This document shows positions 35,110 to 47,689 of a DNA stretch of 64,000 nucleotides, piece by piece (position 1 is the first letter of the stretch; each line of letters starts with the position of its first letter). Origin of the DNA: Maratus speciosus (taxonomy: Eukaryota; Arthropoda; Arachnida; Araneae; Salticidae); the NCBI GenBank assembly GCA_963932465.1, contig OZ010792.1:190553556-190617555 (forward strand). The letters are read 5' to 3'. Below the pieces are notes generated by a model. The model searched no databases and was not told the DNA's origin. It saw only the letters and a program-made list of their open reading frames with translations. A program made the position numbers and the translations under genes.

Positions 35110-38100
35110 TTTGTTGGGTTGTTGTCTTCTAATAATAGTTGTTGTGTATGCAAGGAATCACATCCGTTGTATAAATGACCTAAGTTCTTACAGTTAAGTG
35201 TACATAAAAGAATAGAATTGATTAGAAGAAACAACTTCTGTTACAATTGTCTTTTAGATAAACACCATGCAAAAATCTGTAAGAGTTTAAGTAAATGTAA
35301 AGTGTGTCATAAGCCTCACCATACAATTTTACATCTTCCGAGAAACCCGAAATCTTATTCAGATAGTGTAAATGAAACGCCGACTGGCCCTCTATCTCCG
35401 AACGCACCAGAATTTCAGCCGAGACTAACTGAGTCATTAAATCAAACTTCTTGTGCTTCAATCTTTGAGTTTCCAAACAACTCTGTGTCGGGATTACATT
35501 CATTGCAAAATAAACAAACTCTACTTTGTACAGCAATGATTAAGGTTCGTGACTCACTGGGTAATCTTGTAAACTGTCGCGCTTTGCTGGATAGTGGCAG
35601 TGAAGCCTCTTTCATAAGTGAAAATTGTATGAGTAAATTATGTTTGCCAAGGCAATCTACTAAAGTACAGATTACATGTTTAGGTTCTTATAATGCTGAA
35701 TCTAATGAAGAGGTAAATTTAAATTTTACTCCCCATTTTAATTCTGAAGTGAGATTTGCCACTAGAGCATTTGTGATAAAAAGAATCACATCAAATGTGC
35801 CGTATAGTTCTATTCCTTCAAATATTGTGAATAATTTCAATGATTTAGTTCTAGCAGACCCAATATTCTTTGAATAAGACCAGTAGATATATTATTAGGT
35901 GTTAACGTTTTCTTTACATTGCTTAAAGGGGAAGTTATAAAAAGAGAAGAAACTCTACCCTTCGCCGTATTTTCTAAACTTGGTTGGATAATTACGGGAA
36001 CTACCTCTTTTGATACAAGTCAACGTACATTTTCTGTTAATAATATTCAATTTCAACTAGATGATTTAGTTCAAAAGTTTTGGTCTTTAGACTCCATTCC
36101 TGAGCTAGTTCGAATTTCTAAGGAAGAACAAGAATGTGAAGACCATTTTAAGAGCAATTATTTTCGAAATAGTTCTGGAAGATTTGTTGTGAAAGTTCCA
36201 TTTAAAGATTCTCCATCGCAATTAGGTGATACTAACTAATTAGCCATACAGAGATTTCGTTCTTTGAACGTAAGCTTTCAAAACAACAGTCTATTTATAA
36301 AAGCTATCGAGAGTTTATGGAGGAATATTCGGATTTGGGTCATATGGAACGGATATCCAAATCGGAAAGGGTCCCTGCATTTGTTTTTTATTTACCTCAT
36401 CATGCGGTAATTCGTGAATCCAGTTCGACAACAAAATTAAGAGTTGTTTTTGATGCCTCTGCTAAATCTACTTCAGGTGTGTCCTTGAATGATATTCTAA
36501 TGGTCGGACCCCGTATACAACAGGAACTTTTTCCAATTCTTTTAAGATTTAGAGCTTTGCCTATTGTTGTACGAGCAGATATAGAGAAGATGTTTAGACA
36601 AATCTTGATTAATCCAGAAGATAGAGATTTTTTAAGAATTTTTTGGAGAGAGAATTCCCAGGATCCGTTAGAGGAATATCGTTTAACAACAGTCACTTAT
36701 GGTATGGCATCTGCCCCGTTTCTGTCTACAAGAGCTCTTCATCAGCTTGCCTTAGATGAGAAAAACGATTTTCCTTTGGCATCTGCAGCTGTGTTGAAAG
36801 ATTTTTATGTAGATGATTTTCTCTCTGGCGGCCAGAATGAGGAAGAAGTTGTGGAACTAATTAGTCAATTGACTTTATTAATGAAACGAGGTGGCTTTAA
36901 TTTACGAAAATGGATTTCAAATGTACCTGGAGTACTGAGGAATATTTCTGAAGAATGTAAGGAAAGAACAGAGTCATTGCTCTTGACTAATGATGGTGGG
37001 ATAAAAATTTTAGGAATTCAATGGAATTTAACGGGAGATTTCTTCTGTTTCACTGCTTTAGACCATGAGAAAAAGGACAGATATTCTAAAAGAGATATTG
37101 TGTCAGAAGTTGCAAAGGTGTTTGATCCGCTAGGCTTGCTTTCCCCCTGTGTTGTTTTCATGAAGGTACTGCTGCAAGACTTATGGAAGTTTTCACTTAC
37201 CTGGGACGAGCCAATTAGTAAAGAACATAGTAAACGGTGGACATCTTTTCGGAATGATTTAAAGGTTATTTCTAAGTTGAAAATTCCTCGATTTGTATTA
37301 GCTGCAGATAAGATAAACCTTCAAATTCACGCCTTTTGTGATGCGTCTGAAAAAGCATATTGTGCAGCAATATATATGCGTTCAGTTTCTCAGAATGAGA
37401 CAATCACCGTAAATCTTTTGACATCTAAAACTAAGGTCGCATCCATTAAGACTCAGTCAATCCTAAGGCTGGAACTTTGCTCAGATCTTATTTTGACAAA
37501 TTTGCTAAAAGTTGTTTTGGATCACTTAAGTGTCAAGGAGAATGAAGTATTTGCGTGGTCTGATTATAAGGTTGCGTTGGCATTTTTTTCTTCAGAGCCT
37601 CATAGACGGCAAACCTTTGTAGCAAACCGTGTTGCTAAAATCCAAAAAACACGGCCTAATATTTCGTGGAATCATGTTCACGGGCTTGAAAATCCAGCTG
37701 ACTGCGGAACAAGAGGTATGCTACCATCGGAATTAGTGAATTGTGAGCTATGGTTTCATGGTCCTAAATGGTTAAGAGAGCCATGGGATAAACCGTCTAA
37801 TGAATCATTTGAAGGCAAGGATGTACAAGAAATTATCCCAAAGGAAGAAAAAAGGAATTGTGTTGTAAATATTTCTAAACTTAATGATGATCATCTGATT
37901 TTCAGATAGTCTTCTTGTAATAGACTAGTACGAATCGTCGCGTGGTGCTTAAGATTTGTAGACAAAGCAAGAAAGTCGAGTAAATGGTTTTCTCTCGGTC
38001 TTAGAGCTTTCAAATTCCACAACGAAAATTCTGAAAATAGTCCAAAACGAGTGTTTCCGTGATGAAATATCTGATTTAAGTCATCACAACTCTTTAAAAT

Positions 38101-39355
38101 CTTCAAGTAAACTTTTGTCTTTAAACCTCATAATTGTATTTTGCGTGTTGGTGGAAGATTGAGACATGCTAATGTCTCAGACGATCAGAAACACCCAATA
38201 TTATTGCATAAGACACATCATATAACTGCATTAATTATCAAACATTATCATATAACTTATTTACATGCTGGTCCACAGCTTCTTTTAGCTGTTCTTCGAA
38301 CCAATTTCTGGATTTTAAGTGGTCGAGATGCAGTAAGAAAAATAGTGAGAAGTTGCTTAAAATGTTTTCATGCTTCACCATCTGCTGGCACTCAGATAAT
38401 GGGAGATCTCCCAGCCATACGTGTTAGGCCAAATCGTCCATTCTCAAAGACTGGAATTGATTATGCCGGCCCATTTATGTGCAAGGAGAGAAATCGTTGA
38501 AATATCAAGTCGTTTAAGAGTTATATTGCTATTTTTATTTGTTTTTCAACTCGTGCTATTCATCTTGAATTGGTTTCGGATTTGACAGCTTCCACATTTT
38601 TGGCTGCTCTGAAAAGATTTGTTGCCCGTAGAGGTAAACCAGCTGAGTTGGTTAGTGATTGCGCAGGAAATTTCAAGGGTGCAAGTAGGGAACTGCGTGA
38701 GTTATACAATTCCGTATCCTCCATTAGTAAGGATCAAACATTACAGAATTATTTGGCTAATGAAGGTATCATCTGGAACTTTAATCCCCCTTCTGCTCCA
38801 CATTTTGGTGGGCTGTGGGAAGCTAACATAAAATCTGTGAAATATCATCTACGTAGAACAATGGGAAATTCACAATTTACAATTGAAGAATTCTCTACAT
38901 TATTGTCACAAATTGAAGCCTGATTAAACTCGAGACCTTTATGTCCTCTGTCGAACGATCCAAGTGATCTACAAGTCCTGACACCAGGTCATTTTTTGAC
39001 TGGTGCTGCCTTGACGGCTATTCCAGAACTTGACGTTTCTGAAATTCCCCCTAATAGACTTCGCCGTTGGCAATTAACCCAGAGAGTATTTCAGCACTTC
39101 TGGAAGCGATGGAGTGGTGAGTATTTGTCTCAACTCCAGCAACGTCCCAAGTGGTTGTGTGCGACAGCAAATTTAAATGTTGGTGACTTAGTGCTAATTA
39201 AAAATGAACTTCTTCCCTCTCTTCAGTGGAAGTTAGGAAGAATTATTCAGACATTTCCCGGCCATGACGGTCGTGTGAGAGTCGCCATAGTAAGAACTGC
39301 TGCCAGAAATTTTAAACGAGTGGTTCATAAACTCTGTCCTTTGCCCTTTCATTAA
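35110..39355 (+). pseudogene. BEL/Pao gag C-terminus and pol (broken)
   Basis: Gag resumes with a cysteine/histidine cluster (CVCKESH, then CYNC...CKVCHKPHH, 35143-35330). Then come an aspartic protease with ALLDSGS (35582-35602), reverse transcriptase with YVDD (about 36807), RNase H (FCDASEK, about 37330), an integrase zinc-binding region and core (TGIDYAG, VSDCAGNF, GLWEANIKS) and a C-terminal SH3-like end. Lesions: TGA at 35176, frameshift near 35873, TAA at 36237, frameshift near 36260, TAG at 37907, stops near 38060, TGA at 38498 and TGA at 38921. From 36317 onward the frame is otherwise constant. The copy is non-functional. Confidence 0.9.
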
Positions 39356-39424
39356 CAACAACTTTCATTAACATATATAACTCTTTTATTTGTACCCCTT
39401 GAAGATTTCAAGGCCGGGGGTGTA

Positions 39425-39658
39425 TGTTCGAAATTTATTTATCGTCTGCCAATGCTCGGTGCGAGCATTTTTGTGTAAGTTTAATTTCTAAAAAATGGCA
39501 ACGTTCTTTTTTGTTGACATGTATTTTATTCTATTCTAAGAGTGTGAAACCAAGAGGGTTTATAATTAAACGTGTGGTACAGTTCATTATCGTTATTTAT
39601 TAAGTGTTGTGAGTTATTGACGAGTTTGTGTTTATTTAATTTCAACCAGCGCGCTACA
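39425..39658 (+). repeat. 3' LTR of the BEL/Pao element
   Basis: It is 234 bp, from TGTTCG to GCGCTACA, preceded by the purine-rich AAGGCCGGGGGTGTA primer region and followed by TATAC. Confidence 0.95.
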
Positions 39659-39663
39659 TATAC

Positions 39664-39690
39664 TATATTTATTTATTTATTTATTTATTT
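39664..39690. repeat. (ATTT)n microsatellite
   Basis: Seven or so ATTT units directly follow the BEL target duplication. Confidence 0.85.
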
Positions 39691-39927
39691 ATAATAGGTT
39701 TTAACTTTAATTTTAATTTTCTATTTTGTAGGGTTTAAAATATTTCTTAGTTGGAGTTTTACAGCCAGTTGCGATATTTTGGCGAACGTGTTTTAGAGCA
39801 TAATTAAATCCACTGTTGTTGTAACTCGAATACAATTGGAAACAAAAAAAAATAATACTTGTCTATTTATCGCCTGTGGCCAAGTAACGGAAAATGCCTT
39901 AAAATTAATTTATTAATTTATAATTAA

Positions 39928-40361
39928 GGGGGCTGGTCAATGAGCTTTCAATTTCACTTCACTAATATAAAGTCTATGGGCATTTGACACATTCGTATAT
40001 TTAAAATATCTCCTCGGGTAAGTAATATTTTTAACTTCTATTTTTTGTGTACACTTCCTAAAAGATGTCTCTTTTTTTCTTAGTTCTCAAAATATTTCTA
40101 AAGTATAGATTTAATTTTATGGGAAGTGTTAAAATCTTACACAGGTTGACCGCTTTCAACACATAAAATATTAAATTCAGCGTAGATTTTAGAAATATTT
40201 TGAAAACTAAGAAAAAAGAGACTTCCTTTAAAAAGAGTACACACAAAAAACATGTTAAAAATATGAATTTTTCGAGAAGATATTTTAAATATACGAATGC
40301 ATCAAAAGTCCATAAACTTAACATTAAGTTGGAGAATTCCGAAGCTGAATGACCAGCCACC
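39928..40361. mobile_element. Intact copy of the TTAA MITE (GGCTGGTCA family)
   Basis: TTAA precedes the element (39924-39927); the right flank is TTGA, one change from TTAA. Terminal inverted repeats of about 190 bp fill most of the 434 bp. It is co-linear with 5368-6667 except that the CACTCT insert is missing (site near 40110, CTAAAGTATAGATTTAATTT). Confidence 0.82.
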
Positions 40362-40365
40362 TTGA

Positions 40366-43300
40366 GTTCTAAAATCATCAAATTGTTGTATTGTCTTCAG
40401 AAACATACCTGTGTACATAATTTTGATAACTTTAGTGAGTGAAAAAGTGATTTAAAAACTCTTTATATACAAAAACCAAGTTAAGTTATATAAAATAATT
40501 TAAAAACCGATTTTTTTTTTACATATTTTTAATTTAATCTTTTTTGGCGAATCTACGCAAATAGGCTCTTTTCATATTAGTGATGTAAGAAAAAAAATAC
40601 TTCAGAAGTTTCAAATTTTCTGTAGCATGATACTGGAAAAGGTACTTATTAGAAAAAAAATAGCCTTTATGCTAAATATTAAGAAATTCTATATTGTTAG
40701 ATTTTCAAATTTTTATAAGAATGAGCGGATGATCACAAAGTGGTGTAATGAACATTTTGAGAGAAACATGTTTCAAATAATAATTTTAACAATACTTTTG
40801 TCCAGAATAATTATATCTGCTTTTTCTGATATCGCAAGGAACTAGGGGTTCAATTTTCTTAACAATGTCACATATTGGGTACTCATTAATAGCATGGTTC
40901 GTTAGCCAGTTAAACTTTCAGTTGCCTGTAGGTTACACAGCATTTACTTTCACTGATTTGTCATTAATTTCCTATATCTATCCAGGATGCATTTCCTTTC
41001 CTTTCACAATAATCCAGTTCAATCATTTAAAAGGCCCTGTTACATGAAAATTAATGAATTTTAGTATATCCAAATGAAGAAGTCTTTGTTCCCGATTTAT
41101 TCCGAAATGTAGCAGCCTGAATTTCTTCCGCGAATTTATAATTCAAGGTTTTCCTGAAATCTACATGCAATAAAATAGTATTTTCTGATAAAGATGACTT
41201 TATTAATCGCTTCATGTTGGTAAGTTACATTTCTGCTGTGTACCAAGGGTGTTTTTTAAATGAATTCTTCACAAGTTCTTTTAATAAAACTTCTAAACTT
41301 AATTTTACTGGTTTCCTTGCTGACTTTTCTTTACTTTTTACATCATGGATGGCGAAGTTATTGCACTCGTGCAGGAGCTCGCACGTATAACAATTTCTCT
41401 GGCACGCTAAAATTTAAATTTGAAAATCATTATATGGATATAATTCTTTTTCTTTGTATTATATTACATAAAATATTGCATGCAGATTATGAGTTTTTCA
41501 AATAATACTATAATTTTTTGCACGAATTATTGCATTATTAATTTTTTTTTACATTACAGTTTTTTTTCTGCTCCCTAAAATGAAATAACAAGTGTCCCCA
41601 ATTTCGCCATGTAGTTGTTAATAATAGCAAAATGTGAGCCAGCTATGAGGAATTCTCGTTCAAACCTAGAGTAGTAAAAGTCTAATTGTTAAGTTATTCC
41701 TACATTTTTTGAGAAACTTGAACAATTTTAATTTAGATGCTGCATTAACAGTACTAAAAATTTCTAAAATAAAATTCCCTGTCTTTCCCTATATTATAAT
41801 ATATCCCTATATTATTAGTGGCACGTGCCACTTAAACGAAACATATTTCGAAATCCAATTTCATTGTTTTGTCTTATTCCAACGCACAGAAAAAGCGACT
41901 TTTAATTTTTTTAAAATTATTTATTACATAAAAGCGACTGATTCCATTAACCAGTGTTTCATCTAAGCAACATTTTCTACAAATCTCTTTATATAAAAAT
42001 CTGTCAAGGTACAATTACAATATATTGTTTATGAAGTTTGGCGTTCGCACGTAAAAAGTTCGAAATCCTTGTTTTACATAATAAATGGCATTTTTATATT
42101 TGCTTTTTTACAATTGCTTAAAAATACGCTTTTATTTTCATCAAAGTTATTAAATTTATGTATCAAGTTTTTTGAAAATATGCCATTTTTTTAGTAAACA
42201 GTGGAATCTGTAGCGATCACAACACATTTTATCAATAACATCTATCTCTGTGGAACAATTAAATTCTCAGATTTAAGTTTATTGATATTAAACTCCATAT
42301 TTGCATGCATAATAAATTTCATTGTATTTCTGTATTTTGCATTTTGTTAATGATCCAAAATGATTTAAGCATGCAGTATGTTGAGTATTCAATAATGTAA
42401 CCTGTTTTTTTTCTTCTATTATTTGGCCCAAATATACTTTCATTCATTTGAGAACATAGTTTAAAATATTTTAGTTTAAGTCAGCCACTAATTGCTTTAA
42501 AAATAATAGGACCATTCAGTCACAGATGAATAATTTCCTCACATGAGCGAATGGCCAGGGACGGACTTGTAAATTTTACGTTATTAGCTTCTGAAATTTG
42601 TACTCATAAAAATAAACAAGGAAAACAAAAAATATTACCAACTTATCCCTTAGGGGAAATTAAATTACCCATTAATACTTTTTTTAGGGAATAAATTAAC
42701 TTTATTAATTTAAATGAGGTGAGGTATTGATAATAACATCTTAAAACTGAAGTACTTCTCGAAGGTGGCTGAAAATTGTTTTGCAGACAGATAAGAACAT
42801 GTGCAAAATTTTTATCTACAGTCGTGCCACATAAATATCCTAAATTACTAATGAATGAGGGAATGATCTGAAATATGAGTTGCAAACATTTTTTCAAAAT
42901 AACTATTGCATATGAAGACAAAAGAAACATTAATACATATAAATAATACTTTGTGTGTTCTTATTAAAAAGCAAAAGGCAACAACAATTGTATAAATATT
43001 TCAGCAAGAAATTATATACGTATATATATATATATTGAGGGGTGGTAATTGCGTGTGAGGGAATGATATTTCATAGGCTTAAAATTAAAAAAAAATTAAT
43101 TAATGTTTTAATTTTATAAGCTAATATAATAAAACATTGACTAATGTAGTATATGCTAAATTTTTTTTTTTAACTTTCCTGCTTAAAAAATTAAAATATC
43201 CACCAGTTAATCATTTTGGTCTATTTGCGTAGAATCACCCTTATACATTATTAATCTAGTCGTCACTTTTCAATTATAAAATACATTTAGAAAATGTCCT

Positions 43301-43606
43301 GTAGATGTTTACTTTTCTCAGAGTAATATCTGTAAAACATCATATTTATATTTGGAACTAAAAGCTTGTCAGTTAGTTAAATAACGTAAGAAAACTATTA
43401 CAAAATTTAACTCTCAAAAGAATTCTCAAAAGAAAAAGCTTTAAGGTCTGATTGAAGATCTTTCAAAGTTCGTTTAAATTATAGAATAAGGACATGGTTT
43501 TAACCTTTGAATATTCTATGAAATGTATTTATTTCATTATCTGTTTCATGAAATCTCAAATCCAATAACTTTTCTGTCAAGTTTTTCAAAACCTTTATTA
43601 TAATAG
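40366..43606. other. Intergenic AT-rich region
   Basis: No gene is supported; the small open frames lack domains. It contains a perfect 16-bp palindrome at 41817-41832 and a (TA)n tract near 43018-43035. Confidence 0.45.
41817..41832. other. Perfect 16-bp palindrome containing an E-box
   Basis: AGTGGCACGTGCCACT is its own reverse complement and centres on CACGTG. Such a site could bind a bHLH dimer, but no gene is adjacent to give it meaning. Confidence 0.5.
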
Positions 43607-46600
43607 AAACCAACGTCTAAACCTTTCACAGGCGCAATATTCAACATAGAGAACATTTCCGATATCTCCAAACCCTCTTCTTCAGCATCATCATCAAATA
43701 TCAACAATAACACCAAACAGCCAATTTCCATAAATACTTTAACAATAGCCCAGATTAATCTGCAAAACAGCAAAACGGCGACAGCAGATTACATACGTCA
43801 TGCAATAAAGGAAAAAATAGATATATCCTGCCTCCAAGACTACTATATCTCAGATAATCGCCCTTTAGGACTACCACTTTCAACACCGTATTACTTCTCA
43901 GTAGCAAAAAATTGCTGCATTATAATACTAAACCCTTCAATTAGCCATATTCAAATTAAGAAAAACAACCATTCAGTCTTCATCAACATTCAATTAATAA
44001 ATAATTTATTAACAATAGGATCACAATATTCACCCCCGTCAACAGATTTACAAAATGATCTTAATGATTGGCTAGAAGTAAAAGGCTCCAGCAGTTTATT
44101 CTTATTGGCTGGAGACCTAAACGCACACAGTGCCTTGTGGGGTTACAAAAAAGATGATGACAAAGGACAAAAATTAATATCGCATATGGCAACGAAAAGA
44201 CTCTTGTTACTAAACGATCCCCATAGTTTACCAACGTATGAATTAATTAATAAAAAGGACAATACAACTTTAAGAAAAGGCTGGCCCGATGTTACACTAT
44301 CATCAATGTCACTGTTCCCTTTACTGGACAACTGGATGGTACACCCAGATATGGACTTTGGAGATCATAGACTGATCACATCGAGCTTTAATATTGAAAT
44401 CCCGCAGTTACCAAACAGAAGATATCGAACAAAACAAACATCATTTAAAAAATTCAACGATAAAATTAAAAAAGAATTAAACCAGCAAAATTTCAACTTC
44501 AAAAATATAAAAACCACTGAGGAATTTGAAGAAAAATATGAAGAATTTTACCAACTACTTAAAAGAACATGTGATCAGACACTCAAGAAAAGAAAAAGCA
44601 CTCACCAACCGAAGATAACATGGTGGAACGATGAGCTACGCACAAAACGTAATTTAGTTAGGGCACTAAGAAGAAAAACAAAGCTCCCGACGGCTACAGT
44701 ACAAGATATAATTAAATTTAAATCACAAAGAGCCATGTATAAAAAAGCAATTTTGAACGCGAAAAAACAGGCATGGACAAGATTTTGTACACAATCCAAA
44801 AACCCTTATGGAAAAATAAAAAAAGTAGCTTTTAAAAATTATCATAATCGAGAACTGTATTCATTAGAAGAACAAGAGGAAGAAACGGAAACAGCAGAAG
44901 GATTCTACGAAACTCTAACCACAGAAATATTTGGCCAATCAGAAATGCCAGCGGACTCAATATTTAACCAGCAGAAGGCAGAGGCAATTGAAAATTTTAC
45001 TTTAAAAGAACTTAAAAATGTCATCTACTCATTCAACAGGAACAAAGCCCCGGGGCCCGATGAAATTGATCATAACATAGTACGACAATTATTCAAGCAT
45101 CATAAGTTTCTCTTACTAGAAATGTACAATGTTCTGCTATATTTAAATTACTTCCCCAAAACATGGAAGATTGGAGAATTGGTTTATTTCATAAAGCCCT
45201 CTAAAAAACCAAACATCGCATCTTCGTATCGGCCAATCTCCTTACTGCCAATCTTCGGTAAAATATATGAAAAACTATTATTAAAAAGGATAAACTTTAA
45301 CTTATGCAGCCAAAAAGAACTACAAAAATCACAACATGGCTTCCAAGAAGGTCGTTCGACGGAGTCAGCGATAGCCGAACTTTTCTCATTTATAAATCTG
45401 CTCAAAGAGAAAAATAATTATATTTCCCTAATATCCCTAGATTTCAAGAATGCATTTGACCGGCTACCCTGGCCAGAGACCTTAGAAGAATTAAAATTCC
45501 TAAAACTAAAACAAGCATTAATAAACATAGCAGCATCATTTCTTTCAACAAGAGGAGCAATGCCGAATTGGCTGTCAAAAAAGATCCACTGGTTTAGAAG
45601 AGGTTGCCCACAGGGGTCCTGTTTTGGACCTTTTTTTTGGAGAATATTCCTGAATAAATTACTGAGAATATTAAAGAAACATGGCTTTAAGATAATAGCA
45701 TATGCCGATGATCTTCTTCTAATTATTTTTGGCCAAACAAGAAGACAGTTGGAGCAGATGGGAAGAGAGGTACTACAAATAATAAGTGATTGGGCGAAAC
45801 AAACGGATATGAAGTTCTCATATGACAAATGTGTAGTGTTAAATCTTCGAAGACCACGTTTCCTGAAGAGAGGACCAATATATAAATTGGATGGGCACTC
45901 CCTTAAATCTGAAAATACAATAGACTACTTGGGCTTAACATTGGATAAAACACTGTCTTTTCTTCCGCACCTGAATAAAAAACGTATAGAAATTAATCAA
46001 ATATCACAAAATCTTCTAAAATTCGCCGCTGCATATGGAGGCCTTTCGAAGCAAATTTTAAAAATCTGGTACTTACAAATATTAGAAAAAAAAATATCCT
46101 ATGCCGCTTCATGTTGGTTTCCACACCTACCAGTCTCACATGGCTACAGGCTACTATCGGCAATTCAGACACAATGCCTTTTGCTTCTGTCGAGAGCTTA
46201 TAGAAAATCATCAACGGCAGCTTTGAATGTATTGTGCGGCATTCAACCATTGGCGATCCAATTAAATACATTAGCAATTGGACAGGTCCTACGTCTGGGG
46301 ATTCCAATAGAGGACAACTTTCCAGTCTTCTATCAACCGAAAATATCCTCATCCATACCTTCCCCACATCAAGATTATCTTTTACTACAAGAAGGAGTTC
46401 CATCCACTTCAACAATAAATATATACACTGACGGCTCAAAATCAGATGCTGGCACAGCGTATGCTTTCTGTGTTTATAAAGAAGGGAAATGCATCCATAC
46501 TCATCAAATAAAGTTACAAATATCAAATTCAATCTTTCAAGCTGAACAACTCGCCATATTAGATGCAATATTATGGGCAGACTCCTCAGGGGACGGGAAC

Positions 46601-47266
46601 TTCGTCATTTACACAGATAACCAGTCAAGTCTTGCATTATTGGAGAACGTTTTTAGTACAGATTTTATCACATCAAAAATTATAATAGCCTTACAGAAAA
46701 CATCTAAATCAATTAAATTTCAATGGGTTCGGGGACACACAGGTGTTAAAGGAAATGAACATGCAGATCAACTAGCCAAAGGTGCAATAACAAATATTAA
46801 AGTACGAGAAATATTTCATCCATACCCAGCTTCACACCTTAAAAAGAAATTGAAAAAAGAAGCCATAGACAAATGGCAGCAACAGTGGGATTATGGTACC
46901 ACTGGCAGATTTACTTACAAATTATGTCCAAAAGTATCAACAGACTTCATGTTAGTACATAGAAACCTGTATATCTTCTCAACTAATCATGGACCCTTCC
47001 CGTCCTACCTATTCAAAATAAATAAAGCTCCGTCGCCACTGTGTACCTGTGGTGAAATTGGTAACTCTCTTCACTATGTGCTCAGCTGTCCATTAACATC
47101 AACCCTCCATATCCGTAAATCAGCCACAATAGAACACCACCATTGGTTCAAATTTGTGCTGAAAACACCAATGCTATATACTAAAATAATAGATTGTGTG
47201 CGGTTACTAGAAAACAATCAACAAATTTTTCAAAACCCACAAATGCCAATAGATGAACAAGATTAG
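43607..47266 (+). CDS. LINE ORF2: endonuclease, reverse transcriptase, RNase H (R1/I group)
   Basis: The frame is open for about 1,220 codons. Domains in order: APE-type endonuclease (IAQINLQNSKTAT near 43745, GDLNAH near 44111, GDHRLI near 44360), reverse transcriptase (NKAPGPDEID, SLDFKNAFDRLPW, GCPQGS, YADD at 45701-45712), RNase H with all four acidic positions (YTDGS, AEQLA, YTDNQ, HADQLAK) and a C-terminal CTCGE...H...C zinc cluster near 47040. The RNase H domain places it with R1/LOA/I-type LINEs rather than Jockey or RTE. The usual QEP endonuclease motif reads LQDYY, so the catalytic Glu is Asp. There is no in-frame ATG before the endonuclease, so the 5' end is probably truncated. Confidence 0.88.
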   Translation, partial: KPTSKPFTGAIFNIENISDISKPSSSASSSNINNNTKQPISINTLTIAQINLQNSKTATADYIRHAIKEKIDISCLQDYYISDNRPLGLPLSTPYYFSVAKNCCIIILNPSISHIQIKKNNHSVFINIQLINNLLTIGSQYSPPSTDLQNDLNDWLEVKGSSSLFLLAGDLNAHSALWGYKKDDDKGQKLISHMATKRLLLLNDPHSLPTYELINKKDNTTLRKGWPDVTLSSMSLFPLLDNWMVHPDMDFGDHRLITSSFNIEIPQLPNRRYRTKQTSFKKFNDKIKKELNQQNFNFKNIKTTEEFEEKYEEFYQLLKRTCDQTLKKRKSTHQPKITWWNDELRTKRNLVRALRRKTKLPTATVQDIIKFKSQRAMYKKAILNAKKQAWTRFCTQSKNPYGKIKKVAFKNYHNRELYSLEEQEEETETAEGFYETLTTEIFGQSEMPADSIFNQQKAEAIENFTLKELKNVIYSFNRNKAPGPDEIDHNIVRQLFKHHKFLLLEMYNVLLYLNYFPKTWKIGELVYFIKPSKKPNIASSYRPISLLPIFGKIYEKLLLKRINFNLCSQKELQKSQHGFQEGRSTESAIAELFSFINLLKEKNNYISLISLDFKNAFDRLPWPETLEELKFLKLKQALINIAASFLSTRGAMPNWLSKKIHWFRRGCPQGSCFGPFFWRIFLNKLLRILKKHGFKIIAYADDLLLIIFGQTRRQLEQMGREVLQIISDWAKQTDMKFSYDKCVVLNLRRPRFLKRGPIYKLDGHSLKSENTIDYLGLTLDKTLSFLPHLNKKRIEINQISQNLLKFAAAYGGLSKQILKIWYLQILEKKISYAASCWFPHLPVSHGYRLLSAIQTQCLLLLSRAYRKSSTAALNVLCGIQPLAIQLNTLAIGQVLRLGIPIEDNFPVFYQPKISSSIPSPHQDYLLLQEGVPSTSTINIYTDGSKSDAGTAYAFCVYKEGKCIHTHQIKLQISNSIFQAEQLAILDAILWADSSGDGNFVIYTDNQSSLALLENVFSTDFITSKIIIALQKTSKSIKFQWVRGHTGVKGNEHADQLAKGAITNIKVREIFHPYPASHLKKKLKKEAIDKWQQQWDYGTTGRFTYKLCPKVSTDFMLVHRNLYIFSTNHGPFPSYLFKINKAPSPLCTCGEIGNSLHYVLSCPLTSTLHIRKSATIEHHHWFKFVLKTPMLYTKIIDCVRLLENNQQIFQNPQMPIDEQD

Positions 47267-47656
47267 CACTAATGAACAGAAACATGAACTTCAGGCCAAA
47301 CAGTGCCTAACTAAATCGAGAATATAAAATTTAGAAAACTCTTGTACATAGAACAGCCATACACCCAGGTTATCCATAACCTTAAAGTTATCTCACAACA
47401 AAACACTTGAACTCATGATAATAACTATTAAACTAATGCACCTGAGAATATGTAGAGCTTAAGAACATCTTATTCATCTGCTGCTATTTGTAATTAATCA
47501 ATCATATTCGTGTTGAAAATAATACACATTTTCGTCTGTAAAGCGCTCAGCTCATCTGTTCTATTATTACTTTTATTATTATATTTATAATTACTATTAT
47601 TATTATTTGTACTATTACCTTTATTTCTTATTGTTAAAACTATTGTTAAATATTGT

Positions 47657-47689
<33 letters not shown>

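Larger units (their letters stand above)
12946..35110. mobile_element. About 22-kb block inserted in BEL gag; possible giant or composite element
   Basis: Gag coding is cut near 12,945 and resumes between about 35,100 and 35,140. The block's left end carries TGGCCGAAAG and GGCCAAAAG; its right end carries the inverse (CTTTCGGCCA at 35.07 kb and TGGCCCACAAG beyond it). These make a gapped, imperfect inverted terminus. A degenerate 41-57-bp subterminal repeat occupies 34.67-34.99 kb. No transposase, polymerase or integrase frame is seen inside. The interior is a mosaic of other elements listed separately. The exact junctions and target duplication are not resolved. Confidence 0.55.
11571..39663 (+). 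mobile_element. BEL/Pao LTR retrotransposon, split by a 22-kb insertion
   Basis: Identical 5-bp duplications TATAC (11571-11575 and 39659-39663) bracket a pair of 234-bp LTRs that start TGTTCG and end CTACA. Between them are a BEL-type gag, an A17-type protease, reverse transcriptase, RNase H and integrase, in that order. Without the inserted block (about 12.95-35.1 kb) the element would be about 6 kb, normal for BEL/Pao. The LTRs differ at 7 positions that I can count (about 3%), so insertion is fairly recent. Coding parts carry multiple stops and frameshifts, so the copy cannot make its proteins. Confidence 0.93.

Noticed and set aside
12946..35110. Polinton/Maverick virus-like element as identity of the 22-kb block
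   Set aside because: The size fits, but no polymerase, integrase, ATPase, protease or capsid frame is present and the terminal repeats are short and imperfect.
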